Source: Thinopyrum elongatum
Lineage: Eukaryota; Streptophyta; Magnoliopsida; Poales; Poaceae
DNA length: 64,000 nucleotides
Reading direction: 5' to 3'
NCBI GenBank assembly: GCA_011799875.1
Contig: CM022300.1
Coordinates: forward strand, 236,604,807-236,668,806
The stretch's first letter is position 1, and every line of letters starts with the position of its first letter. Of the stretch, positions 1-10,593 are shown one piece after another. Below the pieces are notes generated by a model that did not search any database, was not told where the DNA came from, and worked only from the letters and a program-made list of their open reading frames with translations. The position numbers were made by a program, and so were the translations under genes.

Positions 1-765
1 CCAAGATAATGCCTTCGTTCACCATAAAGTGGCACTTCTCCCAATTCAAGACAAGATTAGTTTCTTCACATCTCTGCAAAACTCGATCAAGGTTCCTTAA
101 GCATTCATCAAAAGAAGTTCTGTAAATGGAAAATTCGTCCATGAAAACCTCAACAATATTTTCACAAAAGTCAAAATATAGCAGTCATATCTTTGAAAGG
201 TAGCAGGTGCATTGCATAAACCAATAGGCATACGTCTATAAGCAAAAGTGCCAAAAGGGCATGTAAAAGTAGTTTTTTCTTGATCCTCTTGTGGCACATG
301 TATTTGGGAAAAACTAGAGTATCCATCTAAAAAACAAAAGTGTGTATGTTTTGATAACCTTTCTAGCATTTGATCAATAAATGGTAGAGGTTAATGATCC
401 TTCCTAGTTGCTTTGTTTAGTTTTCTAAAATCAATTACCATCCTATAACCCGTTATAATTCTTTGTGGGATAAGTTCATTTTTATCATTACAGACAACAG
501 TAATACCTCCCTTCTTAGGAACACAATGAACATGACTTACCCGTCTACTATCAGCTATAGGATAGATTATACCTGCTTCCATAAGCTTTAATATTTCATT
601 TCTTACCACTTCCTTCATCTTAGGATTTAATCGTCGCTGGTGATCAACAACTGGCTTAGCATCAGGCTCCATATTAATCTTGTGCTGACATAGAGTGGGA
701 CTAATGCCCTTAAGATCATCAAGAGTATATCCAATAGCAGCACGGTGCTTCCTTAGAGTTTTCAA
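1..765 (-). pseudogene. E1 reverse transcriptase, N-terminal half, broken
   Basis: Two minus-strand reading blocks (391-765 and 97-369) encode the finger and palm of a Gypsy reverse transcriptase. Visible landmarks are the VIDFRKLNKATRKDH block, then FLDGYSSFSQIHVPQEDQ, then TFAYRRMPIGLCNAPATFQR. A stop separates the two blocks, and a frameshift after ATFQR moves the rest to another frame. The catalytic box, expected as F/Y-x-D-D, reads F-M-D-E near 135-151, so the second aspartate is replaced by glutamate. RNase H and integrase would lie left of the window. Confidence 0.85.
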
Positions 766-845
766 TAATCTCTTTTCTTAATGCTCTGAAAGGTTAGCAC
801 TAATAATAACATGATATATTTTCTTTTCATCAAGGTATGCATATT

Positions 846-1685
846 TCATTGTATCAGGCAATTGCTTAAGCTCAAATACGGATCACTCTTGGGTGGAAGA
901 GGATCTACAAGAGTCTCAACAGGCAAATTGTGTTTCAAAATAGGCATTTGTTTGAAGAATATCTCATCTATTTCGTTTCTTTCATTCATATGCATATCAT
1001 TTTCGTGGTCTAGCAAATATTGTTCTAACGGATCAGTAGGAGGCACGGCAATGGAAGCAAGACCAATAGTTTCATCCTTACTAGCCAATTCTTTATCACA
1101 AGGTTGCCTACGGAATTTGGAGAAATTAAACTTATGAGACATATCACCAAAATTAACACTAACAGTTTCCTTAGTGCAATCAATCTTAGCATTAACCATA
1201 TTCAGGAAAGGTCTACAAAATATAATGGGACAAAAATCATCTTGTGGGGAACCAAGAACTAGAAAATCAGTAGGGTATTTTATTCTCCCACACAAGACTT
1301 CAACATCTCTAACAATCCCAAGTGGTGTGATAGTATTTCTATTAGCAATCTTAATAGTAACATCAATGTCTTATATCTCAGCAGGTGTAATATCATTCAT
1401 AATTTCTTGATATAAGGTAAACAGGATAGCACTCACACTAGAACCCAAATCACATAAGCCATGATAACAATGATCTCCTATTTTAACAGAGACAAAAGGC
1501 ATGCCAACAACAGGTCTATTTTTATCTTTATCATCGGGTTTAGCAATTCTAGCAGCTTCACCATAGAAATAAATAACATGCCCATCGATATTATCAACCA
1601 AGAGATCTTTAACCATAGCAACATTAGGTTCAACTTTAATTTTTTTAGAGGGTGTAGGTGTTCTTATATAACTTTTGTGGACCAT
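846..1685 (-). pseudogene. E1 retropepsin-like aspartic protease, broken
   Basis: The active-site region reads LCDLGSSVSAI, matching the D-L-G-A/S motif of plant retroelement proteases. About 70 residues later comes the second conserved block, here IIFCRPFLNMVNAKIDC instead of the usual ILGRPFL. One in-frame stop lies between the two blocks, near 1371. Gag lies upstream in the same frame, while reverse transcriptase downstream is in another frame, so a frameshift lies near 770-840. The role in a live element would be to cut Gag-Pol inside the virus-like particle. Confidence 0.8.
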
Positions 1686-1733
1686 AGTTGAAACCTTAGC
1701 ATGTTCTTTTGTCCTTATAGGAAAAGGGGGTTT

Positions 1734-2657
1734 CTAAATATAAGCACTAGGAATAACTGGATTAACACTATAAGTAATAATTTCTTCTTTAGCTTTAGTG
1801 GGTTCTTCTACTTTTACTTCAATAGGGGGATGATACTTAAACCACTTATCCTTAGGGAGATCAACATGAATAGCAAAAGATTCACATAAAGAAGCTACTA
1901 TCTCAGAGTCAAGTCCATACTTAGTGCTAAATTTATGAAAGGCATTAGTATCCATAAAAGATTTAACACACTCAAACTCGAGCTTTATACCTGACTCTTT
2001 ACCTTTATCGAGTTCCCAATCTTTAGAGTTGCGTTTAATTCTTTCCAAAAGATTCCATCTGAATTCAATAGTCTTCTTCATAAAAGAACCAGTACAAGAA
2101 GTATCGAGCATGGATTGATCATTACGAGAAAGCTGAGCATAAAAATTCTGTATAATAATTTCTCTTGAGAGCTCATGATTGAGGCATGAATACATCATTG
2201 ACTTAAGTCTCCCCCAAGCTTGAGCAATACTTTCTCCTTCACGAGGCAAAAAATTATACATATAATTCCGATCATGATGAACCAGATGCATAGGATAAAA
2301 CTTCGGATGAAATGCCAATTTCAATCGGTTCTAGTCCCATGTTCCAATACCATCACACAGCCTATACCATGTCAATGCCTTTCCCCCCAAAGATAAAGGT
2401 AAAACCTTCCTCTTGACTCCATCTTCGGATAAACCTACAATCTTAAACAATCGACAAATTTCATCCACATATATCAGGTGCATATCAGGATGCACCATTC
2501 CATCTCCTGCCTAAGGATTAGCTAGCAGTTTCTCTATCATACCCGAAGGAATCTCATAATAAATATTTTTAGTAGGTGCAGTAGGTAGGAGCAACTCTTA
2601 TTGTTTCTGGATGAGGTGAAGATACCCTGAACAAGCCCCTCAAAGGATTATATTCCA
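1734..2657 (-). pseudogene. E1 Gag (capsid) remnant
   Basis: The main block (1734-2324, 196 aa) contains the retrotransposon gag signature FLPREGESIAQAWGRLKSM and a downstream motif FYAQLSRNDQSMLDTSCTGS, both typical of Athila-like Gag. The likely original start is the ATG near 2657 (MEYNPLRGL). Between there and 2325 the frame is broken by a shift near 2590 and stops near 2512 and 2333. No CCHC zinc knuckle is visible. Capsid assembly would be its role; this copy cannot make it. Confidence 0.8.
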
Positions 2658-2735
2658 TAGTGACAAGTGACAGTAAATTTCAGCACGTAATATAAATGTT
2701 TCCTTACCAAATTCCACTCACCAAAGGCGCATCAC

Positions 2736-2753
2736 TCCCCGGCAACGACGCCA
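2736..2753 (-). other. E1 primer binding site (tRNA-Asp type)
   Basis: On the minus strand this reads TGGCGTCGTTGCCGGGGA, one base off the Asp-type site TGGCGCCGTTGCCGGGGA. It lies 11 bases inside the LTR edge at 2765, which fixes the element's orientation as minus. Confidence 0.85.
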
Positions 2754-2764
2754 GAAAAGAGTCT

Positions 2765-4287
2765 TGATGATCCACAAGTATAGGGGATCAATCGTAGTCC
2801 TTTCGATAAGTAAGAGTGTCGAATCCAACGAGGAGCAGAAGGAAATAACAAGCGGTTTTTAGCAAGGTATTCTCTGCAAGCACTCAAACTATCGGTAACA
2901 AATAGTTTGGTAGCAAGGTAATACGTAGTGGGTAACAAGTAACAATTATAACAAAGGTGCAGCAAGGTAGCCCAATCCTTTTTATAGCAAAGGACAAGCC
3001 TGGACGAACTCTTATATAAAGCAAAGCGCTCTCGAGGACACATGGGAATTATCATGAAGTTAGCTTTCATCATGCTCATATGATTCGTGTTCGCTACTTT
3101 GATAATTTGATATGTGGGTGAACCAGTGCTTGGGTGCTGTCCTTACTTGGACAAGCCTCCCACCTATGATTAACCCCTCTCGCAAGCATCCGCAACTACG
3201 AAAGAAGAATTAATATAAATCTAACCATATCATTAAACATGTGGATCCAAATCAGCCCCTTACGAAGCAACACATAAACTAGGGTTTAAGCTTCTATCAC
3301 TCTAGCAACCCATCATCTACTTGCTACTTCCCAATGCCTTCCCCTAGGCCCAAATCATGGTGAAGTGTCATGTAGTCGACACTCACATAACATCACTAGA
3401 GGAAAGAGAACACACATCTCATCAAAATATCGAACGAATACCAAATTCACATGATTACTTATAACAAGACTTCTCCCATGTCCTTAGGAACAAAAGTAAC
3501 TACTCACAAAGCATGTTCATGTTCAAGATCAGAGGGGTATTGAATATCATTAAGGATCTGAACATATGATCTTCCACCAAACAAACCAACTAGCATCAAC
3601 TACAAATAGTAATCAACACTACTAGCAACCCACAGGTACCAATCTGAGGTTTTGAGACAAAGATTGAATACAAGAGATGAACTAGGGTTTGAGATGAGAT
3701 GGTGCTGGTGAAGATGTTGATGAAGATTGGTCCTCCCATGATGAGAGGATCATTGGTGATGACGATGGCTTCGATTTCCCCCTCCCGAAGGGAAGTTTCC
3801 CCGGCGGAATCGCTCCGCCGGAGCCCTAGATTGCTTCTGCCCAGGTTCCGCCTCGAGATGGCAGCGCTTCATCCCAAATGTCTCCCCTCTATTTTTTCTA
3901 GGTCGAAACACTTCATATAGCAGAAGATGGGCACTAGAGGCTGGTCAGGGGCCCCACAAGCTCAGGGGGTGCGCCCTGGGGGGTAGGGCGCGCCTCCCAG
4001 GCTTGTTGCCACCTGGTGGGTCCCCTCCTGGTATTTCTTCGCCCAATATTTTATATATATTCCAAAATAATTCTCTGTAAACTTTCAGGACATTTGGAGT
4101 TATGCAGAATAGGGATCTCAGATTTGCTCCTTTCCGGTCCAGAATTCCAGCTGCCAGCATTCTCCATCTTCATGTGAATCTTGTAAAATAAGAGAGAAAA
4201 GGTATGAGAATTGCACCATAAAGTGTAATAACAGTCCATAATGCAATAATTATCAACATAAAAACATGATGCAAAATGGATGTATCA
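2765..4287 (-). repeat. E1 5' LTR
   Basis: On the plus strand the LTR starts TGATGATCCACAAG and ends GGATGTATCA. Its length is 1,523 bp. The start matches the E12 fragment at 56614 and, more distantly, the E3 LTRs. A TATA-like CTATATGAAG is present on the minus strand near 3914-3920. A GC-rich stem with arms at 3954-3961 and 4001-4008 lies just upstream of that box. The right flank GGGGT would be the target duplication; its partner is outside the window. Confidence 0.85.
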
Positions 4288-4913
4288 GGGGTTTATTCAT
4301 ATCGATTGGATTTACTTGGTCTACATCATGTCATCTTCCTTATGGCGTTACTCCGTTCTTTATGAACTTAATACTCTAGATGCATGCTGGATAGCGGTCG
4401 ATGTGTGGAGTAATAGTAGTAGAAGCAGACTGGAGTCGGTCTAGTTGTCTCAGATGTGATGCCTATTTACATGATCATTGCCTTAGATATCCTCATGATT
4501 ATTCGCTTTTCTATCAATTGCCCAATAGTAATTTGTTTACCCACCGTATGCTATGTTCAAGACAGAAGCCTCTAGTGAAAACTATGGCCCCGGGGTCTAT
4601 TTTAATCATATATTAAAAATCCAAAAATACCTTGCTCCAATTTATTTACTTTACTTTTATTTTGTATTTTTGTTTATCTATCTATCACTACGAGATTTGA
4701 TCCTTGCAACTAACCGCCAAGGGATTGACAACCCCTTGTTTGCGTTGGGTGCAAGTATTTGTTATTTTGTGTGTTGGTACTGCTAACAAGGTGTTGCGTG
4801 GTTCTTCTACTAGATTGATAACCTTGGTTCTTAACTAAGGGAAATACTTATCTCTACTGTACTGCATCATCCACTCCTCTTCGAGGAAATCCCAACGCAG
4901 CTCACAAGTAGCA
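4288..4913 (+). repeat. E2 5' LTR, 3' portion
   Basis: These bases match the second part of the E2 3' LTR (about 23548-24179) closely and end CACAAGTAGCA. The first part of the LTR lies on the far side of E1, outside the window. This portion holds the U5 end and lacks the promoter part. Confidence 0.85.
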
Positions 4914-4924
4914 GGAACAATTTC

Positions 4925-4942
4925 TGGCGCCGTTGCCCGGGA
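4925..4942 (+). other. E2 primer binding site (tRNA-Asp type)
   Basis: TGGCGCCGTTGCCCGGGA differs from the Asp-type primer site by one base (C for G). It begins 11 bases after the LTR end at 4913. Confidence 0.85.
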
Positions 4943-5125
4943 GACATCATCAACATCTATCAAGTACCATCGCATAAACTTTTATCTCCTTGCATTTACT
5001 TTTATTTTTCATTTGCCTCTCGTTTTCATCTTACCCACTTCTAAAATATTTTCACGAAAAGCAAAAAAATATTTTCTGTTTGCCTTTTTGCTTGTTATCT
5101 TGTTTGCTTGCTTTAAGTTGCTACC

Positions 5126-5861
5126 ATGTCCGAGTTTGTTACTGGGAAAGAGGATGGTAACATCCCTAGAGTTGAAATACCCCAAAATTTGGATTCTAAA
5201 TTTTTTGTTGCAGGGCACGGGAACATTATAGGTAAAGTGTTATCCAATAATTCTTTAATTGCACGGGGACAGTGGCTTATAGTGATATTCCTATTCTAAA
5301 AAGAACCAAGAGTTGTGCCGAAGCTATTTCAACGCTTGTTCTTAAACTTGAGAGAAAATTTATGAGTACTCACCCCACTTTGCAAATGTTGTTCTATGAT
5401 TTACCCGTTATCAACAACCCTAGGTCTAAGAAGATAGCTACTATCATCCTTATGAATGAATTTGATTATATTGTATGTGAGGCAAGAGAGATTTTTGTTT
5501 TTTATAATATGAGCCGTGAACATCCGATCATAGATGAAATTTTGTATGAGGAGGACTATGTATTGAGGCATTTGTTTCATGATAATCATACCTTTGATGA
5601 AAATACTAAAAAGGAAGTCCCCCTATACATATCATCCAACAAATTTTCAATGGCATTAATGAACAATATTGTTAGATAGTAAAGGGAAACCAACAAGGGT
5701 TTGAGGAAGGTTGCTTCTATAATGCTAAAATCATGGTTAATGATGTGTTCCCCATTATTTTGGAAAAGCCTCTTGATGAACCCGTACCCAATGATGCAAA
5801 AACTAAAGATGACAACACTTCAAACTATGCATTACGCCTAGCTAGGGGCATAAAACAATAG
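5126..5861 (+). pseudogene. E2 internal ORF of unknown function, frameshifted
   Basis: Translation starts at the ATG at 5126 (MSEFVTGKEDGNIPRVEIPQ). A one-base shift near 5265 leads into a 135-aa block at 5272-5679 (SDIPILKRTKSCAEAIST and onward). After the stop at 5677, a further coding-like block in another frame runs to the TAG at 5859-5861 (EEGCFYNAKIMVNDVFPIIL). No capsid, protease or polymerase motif is visible, and I do not recognise the protein. It replaces the gag-protease segment found in E8, although the two share their LTRs and the sequence after the ORF. It may once have been a single ORF of about 245 codons. Confidence 0.6.
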
Positions 5862-6307
5862 TGCTTGTTGGGAGGCAACGCAATATCTATCTTTATTTTT
5901 CTTGTTATTTTCCTATTTTTTGGTGTACACACAACCATGCTAATGTTATTGTTGTCTTTTTGTGTTTAAATTAGTGTTTGTGCCAAGTAAAGCCTTTGGT
6001 ACGAGTTGGATGATAGTTGCTTTGATTTTGTGAGAAGACGAAAACTTTTGCGCCCAGTAACAGAATTGTTTAAATTCACTGAAGCGTGATAAAATTTTGA
6101 GTTTTTTACACATGATTGATATATAAATTTCCCACATTTTCCTAATTTTCAGTATTTCTGGAATTACATAAGTATGATCATTGTTCGAATCATTACAGAC
6201 TATTCTGTTTTTGGCAGATTCTTTTTTCGTTGCATTATTTGCTTGTTTTGATGAATCTATGGATTGTATCAGGGGGTATAAGCCATGGTGAAGTTAGAAT
6301 ATAGTAG
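5862..6307 (+). other. E2 internal non-coding region up to the E3 insertion
   Basis: The block GCTTGTTGGGAGGCAAC after the ORF stop is also found, inverted, in E8 near 50858-50876, just after the protease. No ORF is convincing here. The E3 target duplication GTATT (6308-6312) marks the breakpoint. Confidence 0.7.
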
Positions 6308-6312
6308 GTATT

Positions 6313-7709
6313 TGATAACCCACAAGTATAGGGGATCGCAACAGTTTTCGAGGGTAGAGTATTCAACCCAAATTTATAGATTCGACACAAGGGGAGCCAA
6401 AGAATATTTGTAAGTATTAGCAGCTGAGTTGTCAATTCAACCACACCAGGAGATTAATTATCTGCAGCAAAGTGATCAGTAGCAAAGTAGTATGATAGTT
6501 TTGATAGTAGTAGCAACAACAATAGTAACGGTAACAATGATAGCAGTGATTTTGTAGCAAGTGCAACAGTAACAGTAGTAGTAACTTAGCAAGAACAATA
6601 TGTAGGAAAGTCGTGGGCATTGGATCGGTAATTCGTTGGATGATATTCATCATGTGACAGTTATAACCTAGGGCGATACGGCACTAGCTCCAGTTCATAA
6701 ATATAATGTAGGCATGTATTCCGTAAATAGTCATACGTGCTTATGGAAAGAACTTGCATGACATCTTTTGTCCTACCCTCCCGTGGCAGCGGGGTCCTAT
6801 TGGAAACTAAGGGATATTAAGGCCTCCTTTTAATAGAGAACCGGAACAAAGCATTAACACACGGTGAATACATGAACTCCTCAAACTACGGTCATAACCG
6901 GGAAGTGTCCCGACTATTGTCACTCCGGGGTTGCCGGATCATAACACGTAGTAGGTGACTATAACTTGCAAGATCGGATCTAGAACATAGATATAATGGT
7001 GATAACATAAACGGTTCAGATCTGAAATCATGGCACCCGGTCCCAAGGTGACAAGCATTAAGCATGGCAAAGTCATAGCAACATCAATCTCAGAACATAA
7101 TGGATACTAGGGATCAAGCCCTAACAAAACTAACTCAATTACGTGATGAATCTCATCCAACTCCTCATCGACCAGCGAGCCTACGAAGGAATTACTCACT
7201 CCCGGTGGGGAGAATCATGGAATTGGCGATGGAGAAGGGTTGGTGATGACGAATACCGAAGATCCCCCTCTCCGGAGCCCCAAACGGACTCCAGATCTGG
7301 CCTCCCGATGAAGAACAGGAGGTGGCGGCGGCTCCGTCTCGCGGAACGCGATAATTCTTTCTCCCTGATTTTTTTTGGAAATATGTGATTTTATAGCATC
7401 GGTTTCAGGGTCTGCGGGGCCACCAGGTGGGGACAACCCACCTAGGTGCGCCTGGAGGTGGTGGCGCGCCCTGGTGGGTTATGCCCACCCAGGTGCCCCC
7501 CTCCGGTGGTTCTTGGCTCCAGAAATTATCTTTTATTGTATAAAAAATCCTCGCAAAGTTTCGTTCCATTCCGAGAACTTTTATTTCTGCACAAAAACAA
7601 CACCATGGTAGTTCTGTTGAAAACAGCGTCAGTCCGGGTTAGTTTCATTCAAATCATGCAAATTAGAGTCCAAAACAAGAGGAAAAGTAGATACGACAGA
7701 GACGTATCA
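6313..7709 (-). repeat. E3 3' LTR
   Basis: The plus strand starts TGATAACCCACAAG and ends GACGTATCA. Length is 1,397 bp. The minus-strand TATA box TATAAAA is at 7389-7395. A GC-rich stem (arms 7435-7442 and 7473-7480) lies just upstream of it. Confidence 0.95.
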
Positions 7710-7723
7710 ACTCCCCCAAGCTT
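7710..7723 (-). other. E3 polypurine tract
   Basis: On the minus strand AAGCTTGGGGGAGT directly abuts the 3' LTR start (TGATACG). This is the expected primer for plus-strand DNA synthesis. Confidence 0.85.
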
Positions 7724-8085
7724 AAACCATTGCTTGTCCTCAAGCAATTCAGTTAATAAACTGAAAGTGAAAAAGAAAACTTTTACGAACTCTTTTGCTC
7801 TTGTTTGCATAAATAAGCTTAAACAACACCCAGGTTTTCAGCCAATATTATAACTAATCATGTCGATAATAACTCTTAAAAATTATATTAACTCATATCA
7901 ATGACATAATCAACTAGCGAGCAATAATAAGATATCTCAAACAACAACACGTTGTCAAAACAACCATGATACAATATGACAATAGTGGTATCTCGCTAGC
8001 CCTTTTTGAGACCGCAAAACATAAATGCAGAGCACCTCCAAAGTCCGAGCAGCGACTAAACATTGTAACTCATGGTAGAAAAGAT
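7724..8085 (-). other. E3 3' non-coding internal region
   Basis: AT-rich sequence between the polypurine tract and the E11 insertion. I see no ORF with coding character here. It resumes at 12283 after E11. Confidence 0.7.
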
Positions 8086-9582
8086 CCAGTTATGACGACC
8101 CCGGCTTAATCATGCACTAACCATACACGCAAATGCACACGATTAAGCCTAAGGACTCACTTGAAGATATCACAACACAACTCTAAAACATAAATAAATT
8201 CATACAAGCTTTATATTACAAGCCAGGGCCTCGAGGGCTCGAATACATAGCTCGATGGCATACAAGTGTCAGCGGAAGCATCAGATATCTGGGTACAGAT
8301 ATATTACAGAACAGAGAGATAAGCCTTCACAGAGGCGGGGCAAAATAAAACTCTACGATCGAAAGGCATGGGCCTCCTGCCCTGGACCCTCCGAATCCTA
8401 CTCCTGGTCGTCGGTCGGCTCCTCGTAGTAGTAGTACTCTCCGGGCTGGTAGTAGTAGTGGTCGTCGGTGGGGACAACTGGCTCCGGGGCTCCGTCGTCT
8501 GGATGCGACAAAGGAATAAAGGGGGAAAAAGGAAAATAAAGCAAACGTGAGTACTCATCCGAAGTACTCAGCAAGCAAGGATCTACACTACATATGCAAC
8601 ATTTTCAAAGGGGGCTGTATATGTGGACTGGGCTGCAGAAATGCCAGAATAGAAGGGAAAAGCCTAGTCCTATCGATGACTAGCATCTTTAGCCTCTTCA
8701 CCAGTCTTGCAGCATTAGAAGAGAACAGAATAACATAATGTAAAGTATAACAATGTCATCAACCTCGGCCAGAGATTCTTCCTCGACGCCCTGCGAGAAA
8801 GCAATCCCAGAGCCGTACTATCCAGTTATCATCTCAAGTCATGTTCTAGTTGTACCGATCGGGATACAACTCCGAGTGTCCATTACCGTAGGACAGGCTA
8901 TCGATAGAAGTTTCTTCCCTGCAGGGGTGCACCAACTTACCCACCACGCTCGCTTAACTCCGGCCGGACACACTTTTCTGGGTCATGCCCGGCCTCGGCT
9001 AAGCAACACGCCGCAACCCGACCAAATACTTAACAGAGAGGTCAGCACGCCGGACTAAACCTATGCGCCCCAGGGGTCTTGGGCCATCGCCCCAGGAACT
9101 CCTGCATGTTGCGTCAGGCGGCTGAGAGCAGACCTAGCAACCCCTTAATACAAGCGCAGTTGCTTAACCAGTCCAACTCGGCGTGCGCCGCTCAGTCGCT
9201 GACGTCCGTTAAGCTCCGGCTGAAGTATACGACGCAGAACGCCCATACTATGCCCATGTGATGGTTAGTGCTATCGGGCCAGAGGCCCCTCGGATCAAAT
9301 ATCCAAACCGTTTAGTGGGTTAGGAGCGCGCGGAAACGAGCAGAGACTCACGATCGATGTGACCCCGTCGCCCCGTCTTGAGGACTTGCGGCAAGGGCTA
9401 AGAATGCCCGGCCATGCCTCGTAGTTATCTCGCGGGCACCTCTCAGGTCAACCCGACTCCACATCACTTCGCATTCATGCTCGCGCGGGTACCCCTCAGG
9501 GCCGACCCGTCTTTAGTATCATGGTTCAAAGTCAAGTCATAATATCCAGAGTAGCTATGTGTTTAACACCGAAGGGAACCTT

Positions 9583-9785
9583 GAGGAATCACCCTCGATG
9601 GAATTCCCGCTCGATACTATCGTCAAGGTGAACGAATGAGGAATCACCCTCGAGGTCCACACTTGAGAAGTTGCACGACGACGTTGTTATCGGGGGTGGT
9701 GTAGGAGGAATCACCCTCGCTTACCACGACCGAATAACTAACCTACAAGGTTATCATCAGAAGTGCTGACGAGGTATCACCCTCG
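9583..9785. repeat. Four spaced copies of GAGGAATCACCCTCG in E11
   Basis: Copies start at 9583, 9638, 9705 and 9771 (the last reads GAGGTATCACCCTCG). Spacing is 55, 67 and 66 bp. Each copy has a GAGG...CCTC dyad. The sequence between copies is dissimilar, so the 15-mer is conserved on its own. Confidence 0.75.
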
Positions 9786-10563
9786 GCACTCGATAGTAAC
9801 CCATTAGTGTCTCGCAATTTAAGGGGGAAGTGACGTGCAGTGCCCGAGTCTGATCTTCGATCCCGATATTCGGGTCTTCTGATTATCCAGCAGGGCAGTC
9901 GGGACAAGTGGGTCTCTGATAAGGCTCTTCCCATCCTATACTAAACAGTTTAGGAGAACAGGCAGGTATCAAAGTAGGCTACAATAAAACAGGATATGCA
10001 GCAGATATAGGACAACAGTAGCAGCAGTAACTTCTAATGCAAGCATAAGAGAGAAGAGAGTGGGCGATATCGGAATGCTCAAAAGGGGGGTGCTTGCCTG
10101 TCTGCTCGACGACAAGGGCCTGATCGTCGAGGACGTAGTCGTACTCCGGAGCGGCGTCTGCCTCAGGAGCTACGGCAACGTCGGGGTCTACCGAAAGAGA
10201 AGAGGGGGAAGAAACAAGTAAATATAATGCAAACAGATGCAACACAATGCGTGCGATGCTATGATGCAGTGCAGAGTTGCCTAAATATGCCTCTAAGTCA
10301 TTTTAGTTATTTTTAGAATTAATCTGGGATTTATTAACCGGTGTGTGTGCACTATTCATCTACCGGAATCGAGCTCGGAGTTACGAGTTCTCCTACGTAG
10401 GAGGTTCCGACAAGGAAACAGACGGCACGATCAAACTCGTCTCGTCGTTCTGAGCAACTTTCATGTTTTAACTTTTTCGATCTGAGCTACGGTTTAAAAG
10501 TTATTAATTTTCGAAGTTTAAATGATTTTCTGGAATTTATTTATTTATCGGAAAAGGGAATTA

Positions 10564-10593
10564 TGACGTCAGCATGACGCAAGGATGACGTCA
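10564..10593. promoter_or_regulatory. Paired TGACGTCA boxes in E11
   Basis: Two perfect TGACGTCA palindromes at 10564-10571 and 10586-10593 start 22 bp apart, with another TGACG between them. TGACG is the core bound by plant TGA-type bZIP factors. A regulatory role in this LTR-like unit is an inference. Confidence 0.5.

Larger units (their letters stand above)
1..4287 (-). mobile_element. E1: partial Gypsy-type LTR retrotransposon
   Basis: The element reads on the minus strand. Its 5' LTR is at 2765-4287, followed leftward by an Asp-type primer site, gag, protease and the start of reverse transcriptase. The rest of pol and the 3' LTR lie beyond the left edge. The order gag-PR-RT and the protease motifs are those of Gypsy (Athila-like) plant elements. 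The coding region has stops and at least two frameshifts, so this copy is dead. It sits in the 5' LTR of E2: the flank at 4288 continues exactly the LTR sequence seen intact near 23550. The family resembles Sabrina/WHAM-type elements from memory only. Confidence 0.85.
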
